Origin: Verrucomicrobia bacterium Tous-C9LFEB
GTDB lineage: Bacteria; Verrucomicrobiota; Verrucomicrobiia; Methylacidiphilales; UBA1321
Length of the DNA stretch: 64,000 bases
Reading direction: 5' to 3'
Assembly: GCA_002304345.1 (NCBI GenBank)
Contig: NEUU01000006.1
Location: forward strand, 124,001 to 188,000
Under the pieces are notes generated by a model. That model had not been told where the DNA came from, did no database searches, and worked only from the letters and a program-made list of their open reading frames with translations. Within the stretch, counting starts at the first letter, position 1, and each line of letters starts with the position of its first letter. Below are positions 35,118 through 46,445 of this stretch, piece after piece. The translations under genes and the position numbers were made by a program.

Positions 35118-35852
35118 ATGCACAAAGCCGTCATCGTCATCCCCGCGCGCTACGCCTCGTCCCGGTTTCCCGGCAAGCCGCTTGTCCCCATCCTCGGCAA
35201 GCCGATGATCCAGTGGGTTTGGGAAGCCGCCAGCCGCAGCAAGCACGCCTCCAAGGTCCTCGTCGCCACGGACGACACCCGCATTGCCGACGTCGTCGCC
35301 AATTTTGGCGGTACCGCCGTCATGACCAAGGCCACCCACCGCTCCGGCACCGACCGCATGGCCGAGGTGGCCCGCAAGCATCCCGCCCGCCTGTACGTGA
35401 ACGTGCAGGGCGACGAACCGCTTCTCACGCCGAAAGCCGTCGATGACCTCATCTCCGGCATGGGCAACGCCCCCATGGGCACCCTCGCCCACCCCATCAA
35501 AGCCGAGTCGGAATGGCGCAGTCCCGAAGTCTGCAAGGTGGTCATTGACGTCGACGGTTACGCGCTCTACTTTTCCCGGTCCCCCTTGCCCTTCCAACGC
35601 CAGTACGATCCGGCGGTGCGGGCCTGGCGGCACGTCGGCATCTACGCCTTTAAAGCGGAGGCGCTCAAACGATTTGTGGGCTGGAAACCCAGTCCGTTGG
35701 AAAAGGCGGAGAGTTTGGAACAATTGCGCGCCTTGGAACACGGAATGAAAATCAAGGTATTGCCGACGAAATTTCGTTGCGCCGGAGTCGATACCTCCGC
35801 AGATTTGACCAAAGTGGAAAGTCTGTTGGCTGCGGCCAGGAAAAGACGATAG
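35118..35852 (+). CDS. kdsB: CMP-Kdo synthetase (3-deoxy-manno-octulosonate cytidylyltransferase)
   Basis: A 244-residue nucleotidyltransferase with IPARYASSRFPGKPL (CTP-binding loop), LVATDDTRIAD, VNVQGDEPL (metal and Kdo site), and RHVGIYAF. It activates Kdo as CMP-Kdo for lipid A-Kdo assembly. It sits between gmhB and pyrG; the CTP synthase encoded next makes its CTP substrate. Confidence 0.96.
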   Translation: MHKAVIVIPARYASSRFPGKPLVPILGKPMIQWVWEAASRSKHASKVLVATDDTRIADVVANFGGTAVMTKATHRSGTDRMAEVARKHPARLYVNVQGDEPLLTPKAVDDLISGMGNAPMGTLAHPIKAESEWRSPEVCKVVIDVDGYALYFSRSPLPFQRQYDPAVRAWRHVGIYAFKAEALKRFVGWKPSPLEKAESLEQLRALEHGMKIKVLPTKFRCAGVDTSADLTKVESLLAAARKRR

Positions 35853-35867
35853 CAGGCCACTTAGTAA

Positions 35868-38254
<2,387 letters not shown>

Positions 38255-38271
<17 letters not shown>

Positions 38272-38866
38272 GAGAACCCTGATCCTCAGTGTTTCCGCCC
38301 TGCTGGCAGGAGTGGCGGTTTCGTCGGCGCAACAGCCGAAGCCAGAACCCGCCAAAAGCCCCACCAGCAACATGACCCAGGGGCAGGTGACCAAGGGGTT
38401 CACCCTGCCGCAGTACACCGATGGCAAGCTCACCGCCATGATCAATGGCGGCGAAGCCCGCGTGATCAGCGTGAACCGCACCGAGATCACCGCCCTGCGC
38501 GTCGACCTCTACGAGGACGGCAAGGTCGCCACCACCATCACCTCCCCCAAGAGTGATTACTGGAATGCGGACAACAAAATGCGCACCCGCTTCGGCGTGG
38601 AAATCGTCCGCCCCGACATGACCGTCACCGCCCAGACCATGGAATGGGAAATCAAGGAACAGCGCGGCGTCCTGCGCCAGAACGTCAAGGTCGTCCTCAA
38701 CAGCCTCGACCTCGCCAAGCCTGCCGAAACGCCCAACCCCGCCGCCTCCGCGCCGCTCGGCGTTCCCGCTCCCGGCACCGAACCGCTGACCACTTCGGAA
38801 AGCTCGCCGCTCCAATTGCAACAGTCTCCCGCTTCTTCCACCCCCTCCACCCTCCTCCCCCCATGA
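38255..38866 (+). CDS. lptC: LptC-like LPS export protein
   Basis: A 203-residue protein with a short N-terminal signal/anchor ([19 protein letters not shown]) and a beta-rich domain with [25 protein letters not shown] and [12 protein letters not shown]. The C-terminal 55 residues are Pro/Ser/Ala-rich and probably disordered. LptC bridges LptBFG to LptA in the periplasm. The LptC domain match is loose, but its location between kdsA and lptA-lptB supports it. The ATG at 38255 gives the signal sequence. The stop overlaps the next start by 4 bp. Confidence 0.75.
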
Positions 38867-39360
38867 AACAGACCCTCCTCCTACTGGCCCTCGTGACCTG
38901 GAGCCTCTCACCGCTTCACGCGCAAACCGCTGCCAAACCGGCGGCCACGGATGCCAAGGCCTCCGCCCCCACCGTCGTCACCTCCGATGTGTTCAAGATG
39001 GACATGCCCGGCCATCAAGGTCTCTTCACCGGCAACGTCCTCGTCACCGCGACCGATTTCAAACTCAAGGCCCGCGAAATGCAGGTCTTCTTCGACGAAG
39101 GCAACAAGATCAAGCGCATGATCGCCCGTGGCAACGTGGAAATCGACGCCACCGACAAACAAACCAAGTCCGGTCAGGCGGAATACATCATCGCCGAAAA
39201 CAAACTCATCCTCACCGAATCGCCCCAGGTGCTGCAAAACCGCAACACCGTCACCGGCACGACCATCACCATCTACCGCGACACCAACCGCATGGATGTC
39301 GACGGCCGCAGCCGCGTCCTCCTCTACGAGAGCGGCCCCACCGAAGCGAATCCGAAATAA
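38863..39360 (+). CDS. lptA: LptA/OstA-like periplasmic LPS transport protein
   Basis: A 165-residue protein with a signal peptide ([21 protein letters not shown]). A beta-jellyroll OstA-like domain follows: LFTGNVLVTATDFKLKAREM, RMIARGNVEIDATDKQ, SGQAEYIIAENKLILT, and NTVTGTTITIYRD. Such repeated beta strands build the LptA bridge that carries LPS across the periplasm. The start at 38863 overlaps lptC (ATGA). Confidence 0.88.
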   Translation: MKQTLLLLALVTWSLSPLHAQTAAKPAATDAKASAPTVVTSDVFKMDMPGHQGLFTGNVLVTATDFKLKAREMQVFFDEGNKIKRMIARGNVEIDATDKQTKSGQAEYIIAENKLILTESPQVLQNRNTVTGTTITIYRDTNRMDVDGRSRVLLYESGPTEANPK

Positions 39361-39431
39361 AGTCGAATCGCCAAGCGCTCGCTTCAAATTCAAAAGCTTC
39401 TCAAGAGTCGCACCTCAGGATGTCCTTTGCA

Positions 39432-39465
39432 TTTTGACCTTTGACTTTTGAGTTTTGACTTCCTC
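39432..39465. repeat. Low-complexity TTTTGACCTTTGACTTTTG repeat
   Basis: TTTGACCTTTGACTTTTG followed by AGTTTTGACTTCC, the counterpart in opposite orientation of the copy at 29197-29224. It lies in the lptA-lptB gap. Confidence 0.6.
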
Positions 39466-39498
39466 CTTGCGCCCAGCACACAATCCCTTTCGTACCCA

Positions 39499-40365
<867 letters not shown>

Positions 40366-40384
40366 TTGAGCCTTGAGCTCAATC

Positions 40385-40685
40385 AAAAGTTCTAGGTACT
40401 CAGTTCTAAGTACAAAGTAAGGAACTTCAGCGAGCGCATCGTCACACATAATTGCCGCCCCTTCGACAAACTCAAGATGACGGCTTGGGAGGGTAGTCTC
40501 AACGGGTAACGAGGAGTTCTTATGAGAGCTGACACTATCCAGGAGATTACTTTCATTCCACGTCATCCTGAGCTTGTCGAAGGATCGGTTGGCCTGCTCC
40601 AAGAGTCTTAGCGTTGCTGTAATCTAGCTAAAAGAGAATCGAGCGTCCCCTACTTCGTACCTAGAACCTCGTACTTAGTACTTTT
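40385..40685. repeat. Nested inverted repeat between lptB and the proteasome locus
   Basis: Outer arms: AAAAGTTCTAGGTACTCAG... at 40385-40420 and its near-complement at 40651-40685. Inner arms: CCTTCGACAAACTCAAGATG at 40459-40478 and its near-complement at 40562-40583 (TCATCCTGAGCTTGTCGAAG). Inner and outer arms are separate palindromes nested within each other. No coding sequence lies inside. Confidence 0.8.
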
Positions 40686-40703
40686 GCCGCACCAGCGGCA
40701 AAA
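40682..40703 (+). terminator. Hairpin at the end of the nested repeat
   Basis: TTTTGCCGC and GCGGCAAAA form a perfect 9-bp stem around ACCA. The stem is flanked by T-rich and A-rich ends, so it could terminate transcripts on either strand. Confidence 0.5.
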
Positions 40704-41113
40704 ATCTCGCACACCTAGCTCACGTAGCAAACCTAAGCCTAACGCTTCGGCCCTTACCCGTGCTTAAATACCCCCATGGCACCCGTCTTCCCCTTTCCCA
40801 TTTCCAATCTGAAATGTGCAATCCCGACTTCCCGCACCTCGCCACCCTCCACACCCTGTAGACGTTGGGAGCGGTTCGGAGCCGCGATTCAAAAAAAAAT
40901 TCACACCACCTCATCCCTTTCGCACATGAAAAATTTTACCACCTCCGAATGGCAAAACGCTCGGGAACTAATCCGTTTTCTCTAGCCAGAACATTTTTTC
41001 TCCGCATCCACCTCAAAAAAATTTGCGATTCCCTTCATCTCCGCGCGTTTATATTCCGATCTTTATATTAATTTCCATTTGCACGCACAAAACTTGCTAC
41101 TAGTTTGAGGTGT

Positions 41114-42826
41114 ATGGCGAAAAAGACGAAGCCTCCAGTCGTCAGTCCTTCGCCCGAACCGGCGGAAACGCCCGAGTTCGGACCGTCGCTCGATTCACTG
41201 TCGACTCTCCAAATCCTCGATCTGGTCAACCAATCCGTTCCCTACGATTCACCGGCGCGACCCGAGCTGAATTACCTCCGCCTGCGCGTCGAGGAAATGG
41301 AAGTCACCAATGAACAGGCCCGCGACGCCATCGAGAAACTCGACGCCGCCGTCACCAAGCTTTCCTCCCCCGCCAATCGCACCGGCACGCTCCTCGCCCT
41401 GCCCAAGCCCGACATCGCGCTCGTGGTCAGCAGCGGCGCGGAATACTACTGCTCGATCGATCCGCGACTGAGCCAGACGGAACTCCTCGTCGGCACGAAG
41501 ATTCTGCTCAACGAAGCCTACGCCGTCATCGGCGATCTCGGGTTCGAACTTGGCGGTCCCGTCGTGAAAATCTTTGACCTGCTTCCCGACGGACGCCTCC
41601 GCGTCGGTTCAGAAGCCGGCATGCAAAACAGCCTCGTCATCCGCTCCGCCGCGCTCGGCAAGGAAAAGCTCAAGGTGGGTCTCGAAATCCGCCTCGACTC
41701 CTCCGCCCGCGTGGCGCTGGAAGTCGTCGCGAAGCCCGAATCGAAAGATCATCTTCTCGAGCGCGTGCCCGAACTGCCGTGGGAGAAAGTCGGCGGTCAG
41801 GCCGAAGCACGCCAGGCTGTGCGCGACGCCATCGAACTGCCCCTGCTCCACAGCGATCTCTTTGAAGCCTACAAGCACACCACGCCTAAAGGCATCCTGC
41901 TCTACGGCCCTCCGGGTTGCGGCAAAACGCTGCTCGGAAAGGCCACCGCTTACAACCTCACCCGCCAACTGCGCGAGAAGACCGGTCGCGACCTGCAAGA
42001 GTGCTTCATGCACGTCAAAGGGCCCGAGATTCTCAACATGTGGGTCGGCGAATCGGAACGTCAGGTCCGCGAAATCTTTGCCCGCGCCCGGGAAAAGGCG
42101 AAGGACGGTTATCTGCCCTTCATCTTCATCGACGAAGCCGAATCGATCCTCGGCACGCGTCGTTCCGGTCGCGGACATAACATCGTCAACACGCTCGTCC
42201 CGATGTTCTGCGCCGAGATGGACGGCATCGAATCGCTCCACGAGATGGTCATCATCCTCGCGTCGAATCGCGCCGACATGATCGATCCCGCCATTCTGCG
42301 CCCCGGTCGCATTGACCGCAAAATCAAGGTGAACCGCCCGAGCCGCAAGGAATCGGACGACATCTACCGCATCTACCTGTCGCCCACACTGCCCTTCGAC
42401 GCCAACCTCGTCAAAGAGCACGGCAATGACACCAAGAAAGTCGTCGACTACCTCATCGCGCAGTTGCTCGAGGAACAGTTCAGCCGCAAGGATTCGAATC
42501 GTTTCCTCGAGATCACCACGCGCAGCGGACGTCACGAGTTCCTCTATCGCGGCGATCTCATCAGCGGCGCGATCATTTCATCCATCGTGGAACGCGCCAA
42601 GGAACTCGCGATCAAGCGCGCCATCAGCTCGCCCGATCACAACGGCCTGTGCCTCGCCGACCTGCTCACTTCGCTCGAAGTGGAATATCAGGAGAACGAC
42701 ATTTTCCCGCCGTCCGACATCACCGAAGACTGGATGAAACTGGTCGATCAGGACCCGGAAAACGTCGTCAAGATTTCACCCGTCCGCCCCCGCCGCAACG
42801 AACACTCCACCTCCTCGATTATTTAA
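41114..42826 (+). CDS. arc: Proteasome-activating AAA ATPase (ARC/Mpa-like)
   Basis: A 570-residue protein with the ARC/Mpa layout: an N-terminal helical region (about 30-85, with LRLRVEEMEVTNEQARDAI likely coiled-coil), an interdomain OB part (about 95-205), then one AAA module. Walker A is GPPGCGKT (265-272), Walker B is FIFIDEAE (336-343), followed by NRADMIDPAILRPGRID with sensor and arginine finger residues. It should recognise tagged proteins and feed them to PrcA/PrcB. The C-terminus reads STSSII and lacks the penultimate-Tyr (HbYX, QYL in Mpa) motif that docks to the 20S gate. The start is the ATG at 41114; TTG at 41105 is in frame. Confidence 0.94.
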   Translation: MAKKTKPPVVSPSPEPAETPEFGPSLDSLSTLQILDLVNQSVPYDSPARPELNYLRLRVEEMEVTNEQARDAIEKLDAAVTKLSSPANRTGTLLALPKPDIALVVSSGAEYYCSIDPRLSQTELLVGTKILLNEAYAVIGDLGFELGGPVVKIFDLLPDGRLRVGSEAGMQNSLVIRSAALGKEKLKVGLEIRLDSSARVALEVVAKPESKDHLLERVPELPWEKVGGQAEARQAVRDAIELPLLHSDLFEAYKHTTPKGILLYGPPGCGKTLLGKATAYNLTRQLREKTGRDLQECFMHVKGPEILNMWVGESERQVREIFARAREKAKDGYLPFIFIDEAESILGTRRSGRGHNIVNTLVPMFCAEMDGIESLHEMVIILASNRADMIDPAILRPGRIDRKIKVNRPSRKESDDIYRIYLSPTLPFDANLVKEHGNDTKKVVDYLIAQLLEEQFSRKDSNRFLEITTRSGRHEFLYRGDLISGAIISSIVERAKELAIKRAISSPDHNGLCLADLLTSLEVEYQENDIFPPSDITEDWMKLVDQDPENVVKISPVRPRRNEHSTSSII

Positions 42827-42857
42827 CCAGCGCCACAACCTCCACTCCCTATCTCGA

Positions 42858-44399
42858 ATGCAGAGCAAAATCCCACCGTGGTCCGTTTGCTTCGGTCTGG
42901 AAACAGAAATCGGGATCGCCGTCGCGGAAGATCCCGAGGCGGATGTCGTCGAGGAGTCGATTAAACTCGTCCGCGCCGCCGCCCGTCACGGCCTCGCCAA
43001 CCTGTGGGACTACGCCACGGAAGACCCGCATCAGGACATGCGCGGATTCCGTGTCTCGGAGCTCCTGCAGGACACCGATGAATCCAATTTCGTCTCGCAG
43101 GATTCCCAGCGCGAGCTGACCTTCTACGAGATCAAGAGCGATCTCGTCCTGCGCAATGGCGCGCGCTTCTACAACGATCACGCCCACCCGGAGTACTCCA
43201 CTCCCGAGTGCGCCACGCTTCAAGAACTCGTCGCGCAGGACAAGGCGGGCGAGCGCATCCTCGAGGAATGCGCCCGGCAGGCCACGCGCCACGGTTCGCG
43301 CACGATCCGGCTCTACAAGAATAACACCGACTTCCGCGGCCACAGCTACGGTTGCCATGATAATTTCCTCATCCCCCGTGCCATTCCGTGGGACCGCCTC
43401 GTCGATGCGATGACGCCGTTCCTCGTGACGCGCCAGATTTATTCCGGCGCGGGCAAGGTGGGATGGGAATGCGAGAACTCGACCATCGGCGGAGGCTTTC
43501 AAATCTCCCAGCGGGCCGACTTCTTCACCGAGCTTGTTAGCATCGACACGATGAATCGCCGCCCTCTCATCAACACGCGTGACGAGCCGCACGCCGATCC
43601 GTCACAGTACCGCCGGTTCCACGTCATCGTGGGCGACGCCAATCTCTCCGAGTTTTCCACGTGGCTGAAGATGGGCACCACGGCCCTCGTCCTCGAATCG
43701 CTCAAGGAGGAATCGCTTCCGACCGCATGGCATCTCGCCGACCCGCTGCACTCGCACCGCGACATCTCGCGCGACACGACCTTCAAGTGGGAGCTCCCTC
43801 TCGCCAACGGCAAGATCACGACGGCGGTCGAACTTCAAATGCGACTCGTGGAATGGGTCGCGCAACGCGTCGATCTCTCCCACCCGGAAAAGCGCAAGGT
43901 GTGGCAGGATTGGAAAGAGACCCTCGAAACGCTCGCCATTACGCCGTTGCAATGCCGCGATCGCCTTGACTGGACCGCGAAGTATTTCCTGCTCGACGAA
44001 TTCCGCAAAGCGGAGGGCCTCGAATGGGACAACCCGTGGCTGCAAAGCCTCGATCTGGAATATCACCTCCTCAAGCGCGAGGAAGGCCTCTTCTACGCGC
44101 TCGAAAGCTCCGGCCAGATGAAGCGCATCATCACCGAAGCCGAGGTCATCCACGCCTTGCAACAACCACCCACCTCCACCCGCGCCTACCTGCGTGGCAA
44201 GTGCGTGCAAAAATTCGCCAAGGCGGTCAAAACCGCGCAATGGGATCACATGGTCCTCGCCTATCAGGATCGCGAAATTCGCCTCGACCTCAGCCGCGCC
44301 TTTGCCGGCAGCGAACTCGAGGAATTCATCGCCGCGATCGACCGCTCCGCCACCGTGGAAGAATTCATCAAGTATTTGGAATCCAGACCCGCTAGATAA
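42858..44399 (+). CDS. dop: Dop, Pup/UBact deamidase-depupylase-like enzyme
   Basis: A 513-residue protein of the glutamine-synthetase-like Dop/PafA family. GLETEIG (E15, E17) at the N-terminus supplies metal ligands, and FYNDHAHPEYSTPEC includes D107, the likely nucleophile/catalytic Asp position. Extra residues between them (about 60-95) correspond to the Dop-specific insertion, which separates it from the shorter PafA. It removes the tag from substrates; in actinobacteria it also deamidates Pup-Gln to Pup-Glu. Here the tag already ends in Glu, so depupylation is the expected role. It starts 31 bp after arc. Confidence 0.92.
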   Translation: MQSKIPPWSVCFGLETEIGIAVAEDPEADVVEESIKLVRAAARHGLANLWDYATEDPHQDMRGFRVSELLQDTDESNFVSQDSQRELTFYEIKSDLVLRNGARFYNDHAHPEYSTPECATLQELVAQDKAGERILEECARQATRHGSRTIRLYKNNTDFRGHSYGCHDNFLIPRAIPWDRLVDAMTPFLVTRQIYSGAGKVGWECENSTIGGGFQISQRADFFTELVSIDTMNRRPLINTRDEPHADPSQYRRFHVIVGDANLSEFSTWLKMGTTALVLESLKEESLPTAWHLADPLHSHRDISRDTTFKWELPLANGKITTAVELQMRLVEWVAQRVDLSHPEKRKVWQDWKETLETLAITPLQCRDRLDWTAKYFLLDEFRKAEGLEWDNPWLQSLDLEYHLLKREEGLFYALESSGQMKRIITEAEVIHALQQPPTSTRAYLRGKCVQKFAKAVKTAQWDHMVLAYQDREIRLDLSRAFAGSELEEFIAAIDRSATVEEFIKYLESRPAR

Positions 44400-44460
44400 A
44401 GCACTCCCTCTGACATCCAATCATGAACACTCCTCCATTCAATGCCCACGCAACCAGTGA

Positions 44461-44526
44461 GAGTATCGATAGCAGGAATCCCCTCTATCAAGAGGGGTGG
44501 CGCGGAGCGCCGGGGGGTGTGGTCTT
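44461..44526. repeat. Family-B repeat, partial copy between dop and the UBact gene
   Basis: GAATCCCCTCTATCAAGAGG then TGGCGCGGAGCGCCGG, which match the right half of the 30141-30322 copy. CCCCTCTATCAAGAGGGG is itself a hairpin. It occupies the dop-to-ubact spacer. Confidence 0.85.
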
Positions 44527-44581
44527 TTCTTTACTCAGTCGGCTGCATTTGCAAACCCAAACCACGGAGCTAAGTTAAAAT

Positions 44582-44758
44582 ATGCCTGATCAAGGACAAA
44601 AGAACCGTCCGTCCGGTGGCCCGACAGAACCCCCGAGCCCCGGTGGCGGACCGCACTCCCCGAAGGTGGAACGTCCCAGCGTGGACGACCTGCTGAAACG
44701 CATGCGCAAGGTCGACCCCGACCAAGCCAAACGCTATCGCCAACGCACGGGAGAATAA
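44582..44758 (+). CDS. ubact: UBact, Pup-like ubiquitin-like modifier
   Basis: A 58-codon gene that is too short for routine gene callers. The first 27 residues are Gly/Pro/Ser-rich and probably disordered (SGGPTEPPSPGGGP). The rest (ERPSVDDLLKRMRKVD... RYRQRTGE) is the conserved tail, with helix-forming residues and the terminal Gly-Glu used for isopeptide ligation. Family members (UBact, from Gram-negative bacteria) share this tail with Pup but end in E or Q. Lysines at 7, 28, 39, 43 and 50 could accept further tags. There are 182 bp to dop and 4 bp to prcB. There is no clear SD; the start follows GGAGCTAAGTTAAAAT. Confidence 0.9.
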   Translation: MPDQGQKNRPSGGPTEPPSPGGGPHSPKVERPSVDDLLKRMRKVDPDQAKRYRQRTGE

Positions 44759-44762
44759 CTCA

Positions 44763-45566
44763 ATGGACACACGGGGAAATGGAACCATGCCCCTCGCTAC
44801 GGTGCGAGGGGACGGAGATTTTATCGCCTTATTGTCCCAGTCCGGGATGTGGCCCACCGCCACCCAGACGGGCGCGGTGAATGCGGCCAACCCGCACACC
44901 CCGGAGATTGTCGCCACGACGGTGCTCTCCTTTCACTATAAGGACGGCGTCCTCATCGCCGGTGACCGCCGCGCCACCGCGGGCCACACCGTCGTGTACG
45001 ACCGCGCCGACAAGGTGATCGACATCGATCCCTACACCATCATGGCCATCGCGGGCACACCCGCCACCGCTTTTGAAATGGCGCGCGTGCTGCAACACTC
45101 GTTCCAATATTACCGCCGCAGCCAGCTCCAGCCTTTGAGTCTGGAAGCGAAGGTCCGCGCTCTGGGCAAGTTGCTGAAAGATAATCTCGGCATGACCCTG
45201 CAAGGCATCGGCGTGGTCGTCCCGATCCTCGCCGCGATGTCGCCCAATTCCGAGCCTCACCTCTACTTTTACGACGCGATGGGCGCGCAATTCCTCGCCG
45301 CCGACTTCGCCGTCTCCGGCTCGGGATCGCCCGCCGTGCGCAGCGTGCTGCAATACCTCAATCGCTGGAGTGGCAAACCCACCACGCAACGCGACGAAAG
45401 GGAGAGCATCGAACTCGCCCTGCAACTTCTCGACGTGGCCGCGGAATCCGACACCGCCACGGGAGGCATCGACCGCCGCTCGCAGATCTTTCCGCAGGTG
45501 AAACTCCTCACCCGCGACGGCATGCGCACCATTGATCAGGAAACCCTCGTGAAAATTCTAGGATAA
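44763..45566 (+). CDS. prcB: Proteasome beta subunit
   Basis: A 267-residue precursor. Residues 1-51 are a propeptide; autocleavage before Thr52 (in VATTVLSF) would give the mature catalytic subunit. Relative to Thr1, Asp17 (AGDRR) and Lys33 (RADK) and Gly47 (IAGT) of the active site are all present. The residue before the cleavage site is Ala, where the actinobacterial enzyme has Gly, so processing may differ. The C-terminal half carries the second beta sheet. It begins 4 bp after the tag gene and ends 1 bp before prcA. Confidence 0.95.
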   Translation: MDTRGNGTMPLATVRGDGDFIALLSQSGMWPTATQTGAVNAANPHTPEIVATTVLSFHYKDGVLIAGDRRATAGHTVVYDRADKVIDIDPYTIMAIAGTPATAFEMARVLQHSFQYYRRSQLQPLSLEAKVRALGKLLKDNLGMTLQGIGVVVPILAAMSPNSEPHLYFYDAMGAQFLAADFAVSGSGSPAVRSVLQYLNRWSGKPTTQRDERESIELALQLLDVAAESDTATGGIDRRSQIFPQVKLLTRDGMRTIDQETLVKILG

Positions 45567-45567
45567 T

Positions 45568-46335
45568 ATGATCTCCGAAGAACCGTATCGTTGGTTGGAA
45601 GCCATCCGCAATCGCCGCGAATACATCGAAGACCAGATGCAGGGCGGCCTGCCGGTCGTCGCGATCAATGGCGATCCCGGCATCCTCTATCTCACCACCC
45701 GCGCCACGACCCCCAAGATTTTCGAAATCTACGATCACCTCTCGCTCGGCTCTCTCGGTCATCCCGCCGACATTGAAAAGGTCCGCCAGGCCGCCATCGA
45801 TGCCGCGCATCTCGAAGGGTTCACCCGCTCGCAACACGACGTCACCGCGCGCCGTCTCGTGAATTACAATCTCGGGCCCGCGCTGAAGAATGCCTTCGAG
45901 CAAATCTTCGCCGCACCGCTCATGTTCCGGGGTATCCTCTGCGAACTGGCCGATCAACCCGCCAACGACGCCGCGTGGGTGATCGACTACGACGGCACCT
46001 ATCAATCCCCGCGCCCCGAGGAATTTCATCGAGGCCTCATCGTCGCCGGCCGCAAGCGTTCCCAACAAAACTGGGAGCAGCTCAAGGACAAGAAAGGCGA
46101 ACTCCTCCACGACTGGCCCGCCATGGCGCTCTCAGCCCTGCGCATCGCCGCGTGGATTCGGCTTTTGGAAAAATCCGAGCAGCACGCGGAATGGAACGAC
46201 ACGCCGGAGATGCTACCCGATCTGCAAAAAATCTTCCCCGAGGGACTCGAATTCGCCGTGCTCGATCGCAAACTCGTGGCCACCTCACAGGCCTATCGTA
46301 CTCCCACCTCTGCCGAACTCGGACTGGGCGGATAA
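45568..46335 (+). CDS. prcA: Proteasome alpha subunit
   Basis: A 255-residue alpha subunit. Its start ISEEPYRWLEAIRNRREYIE includes the N-terminal helix region that gates the pore; the fold continues with GILYLTTRATTPKIFEI and SLGHPADIEKVRQAA. It has no propeptide or catalytic Thr, as expected of the outer ring. The C-terminus is Gly-rich (ELGLGG). It follows prcB by 1 bp, so the subunits are made in balance. A 110-bp gap with a small inverted repeat precedes pafA. Confidence 0.93.
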   Translation: MISEEPYRWLEAIRNRREYIEDQMQGGLPVVAINGDPGILYLTTRATTPKIFEIYDHLSLGSLGHPADIEKVRQAAIDAAHLEGFTRSQHDVTARRLVNYNLGPALKNAFEQIFAAPLMFRGILCELADQPANDAAWVIDYDGTYQSPRPEEFHRGLIVAGRKRSQQNWEQLKDKKGELLHDWPAMALSALRIAAWIRLLEKSEQHAEWNDTPEMLPDLQKIFPEGLEFAVLDRKLVATSQAYRTPTSAELGLGG

Positions 46336-46426
46336 GTTTTCAGTTCGAAGTTTTCGGTTTTCAGTCAAACACTCGCTTACCTTCCAACAAAGCAACGACG
46401 CCACGAATTTCTTCCACTGAAAACTT
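46334..46426. repeat. Inverted repeat in the prcA-pafA gap
   Basis: AAGTTTTCAGT at 46334-46344 and its perfect complement ACTGAAAACTT at 46416-46426 flank about 70 bp. The sequence GTTTTCAGTTCGAAGTTTTC adds a second, imperfect copy of the left arm. This could act as a stem between prcA and pafA and modulate ligase expression. Confidence 0.5.
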
Positions 46427-46445
46427 TTCCAACTAGCCCTTTCCC

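Larger units (their letters stand above)
40366..41113. other. Long intergenic region with nested inverted repeats, between lptB and the proteasome locus
   Basis: About 750 bp without a convincing gene. The first 320 bp are occupied by a nested inverted repeat (separate entry) and a terminator-like hairpin. The remainder becomes AT-rich from about 40880 (AAAAAAAAATTCACACC) to the ATPase start and presumably carries the proteasome-locus promoter. The 69-residue frame at 40776-40985 has no support and was left out. Confidence 0.6.

Noticed and set aside
40776-40985. A 69-residue frame in the lptB-ATPase gap
   Set aside because: No conserved features, no SD, and lies in a repeat-rich and AT-rich spacer.
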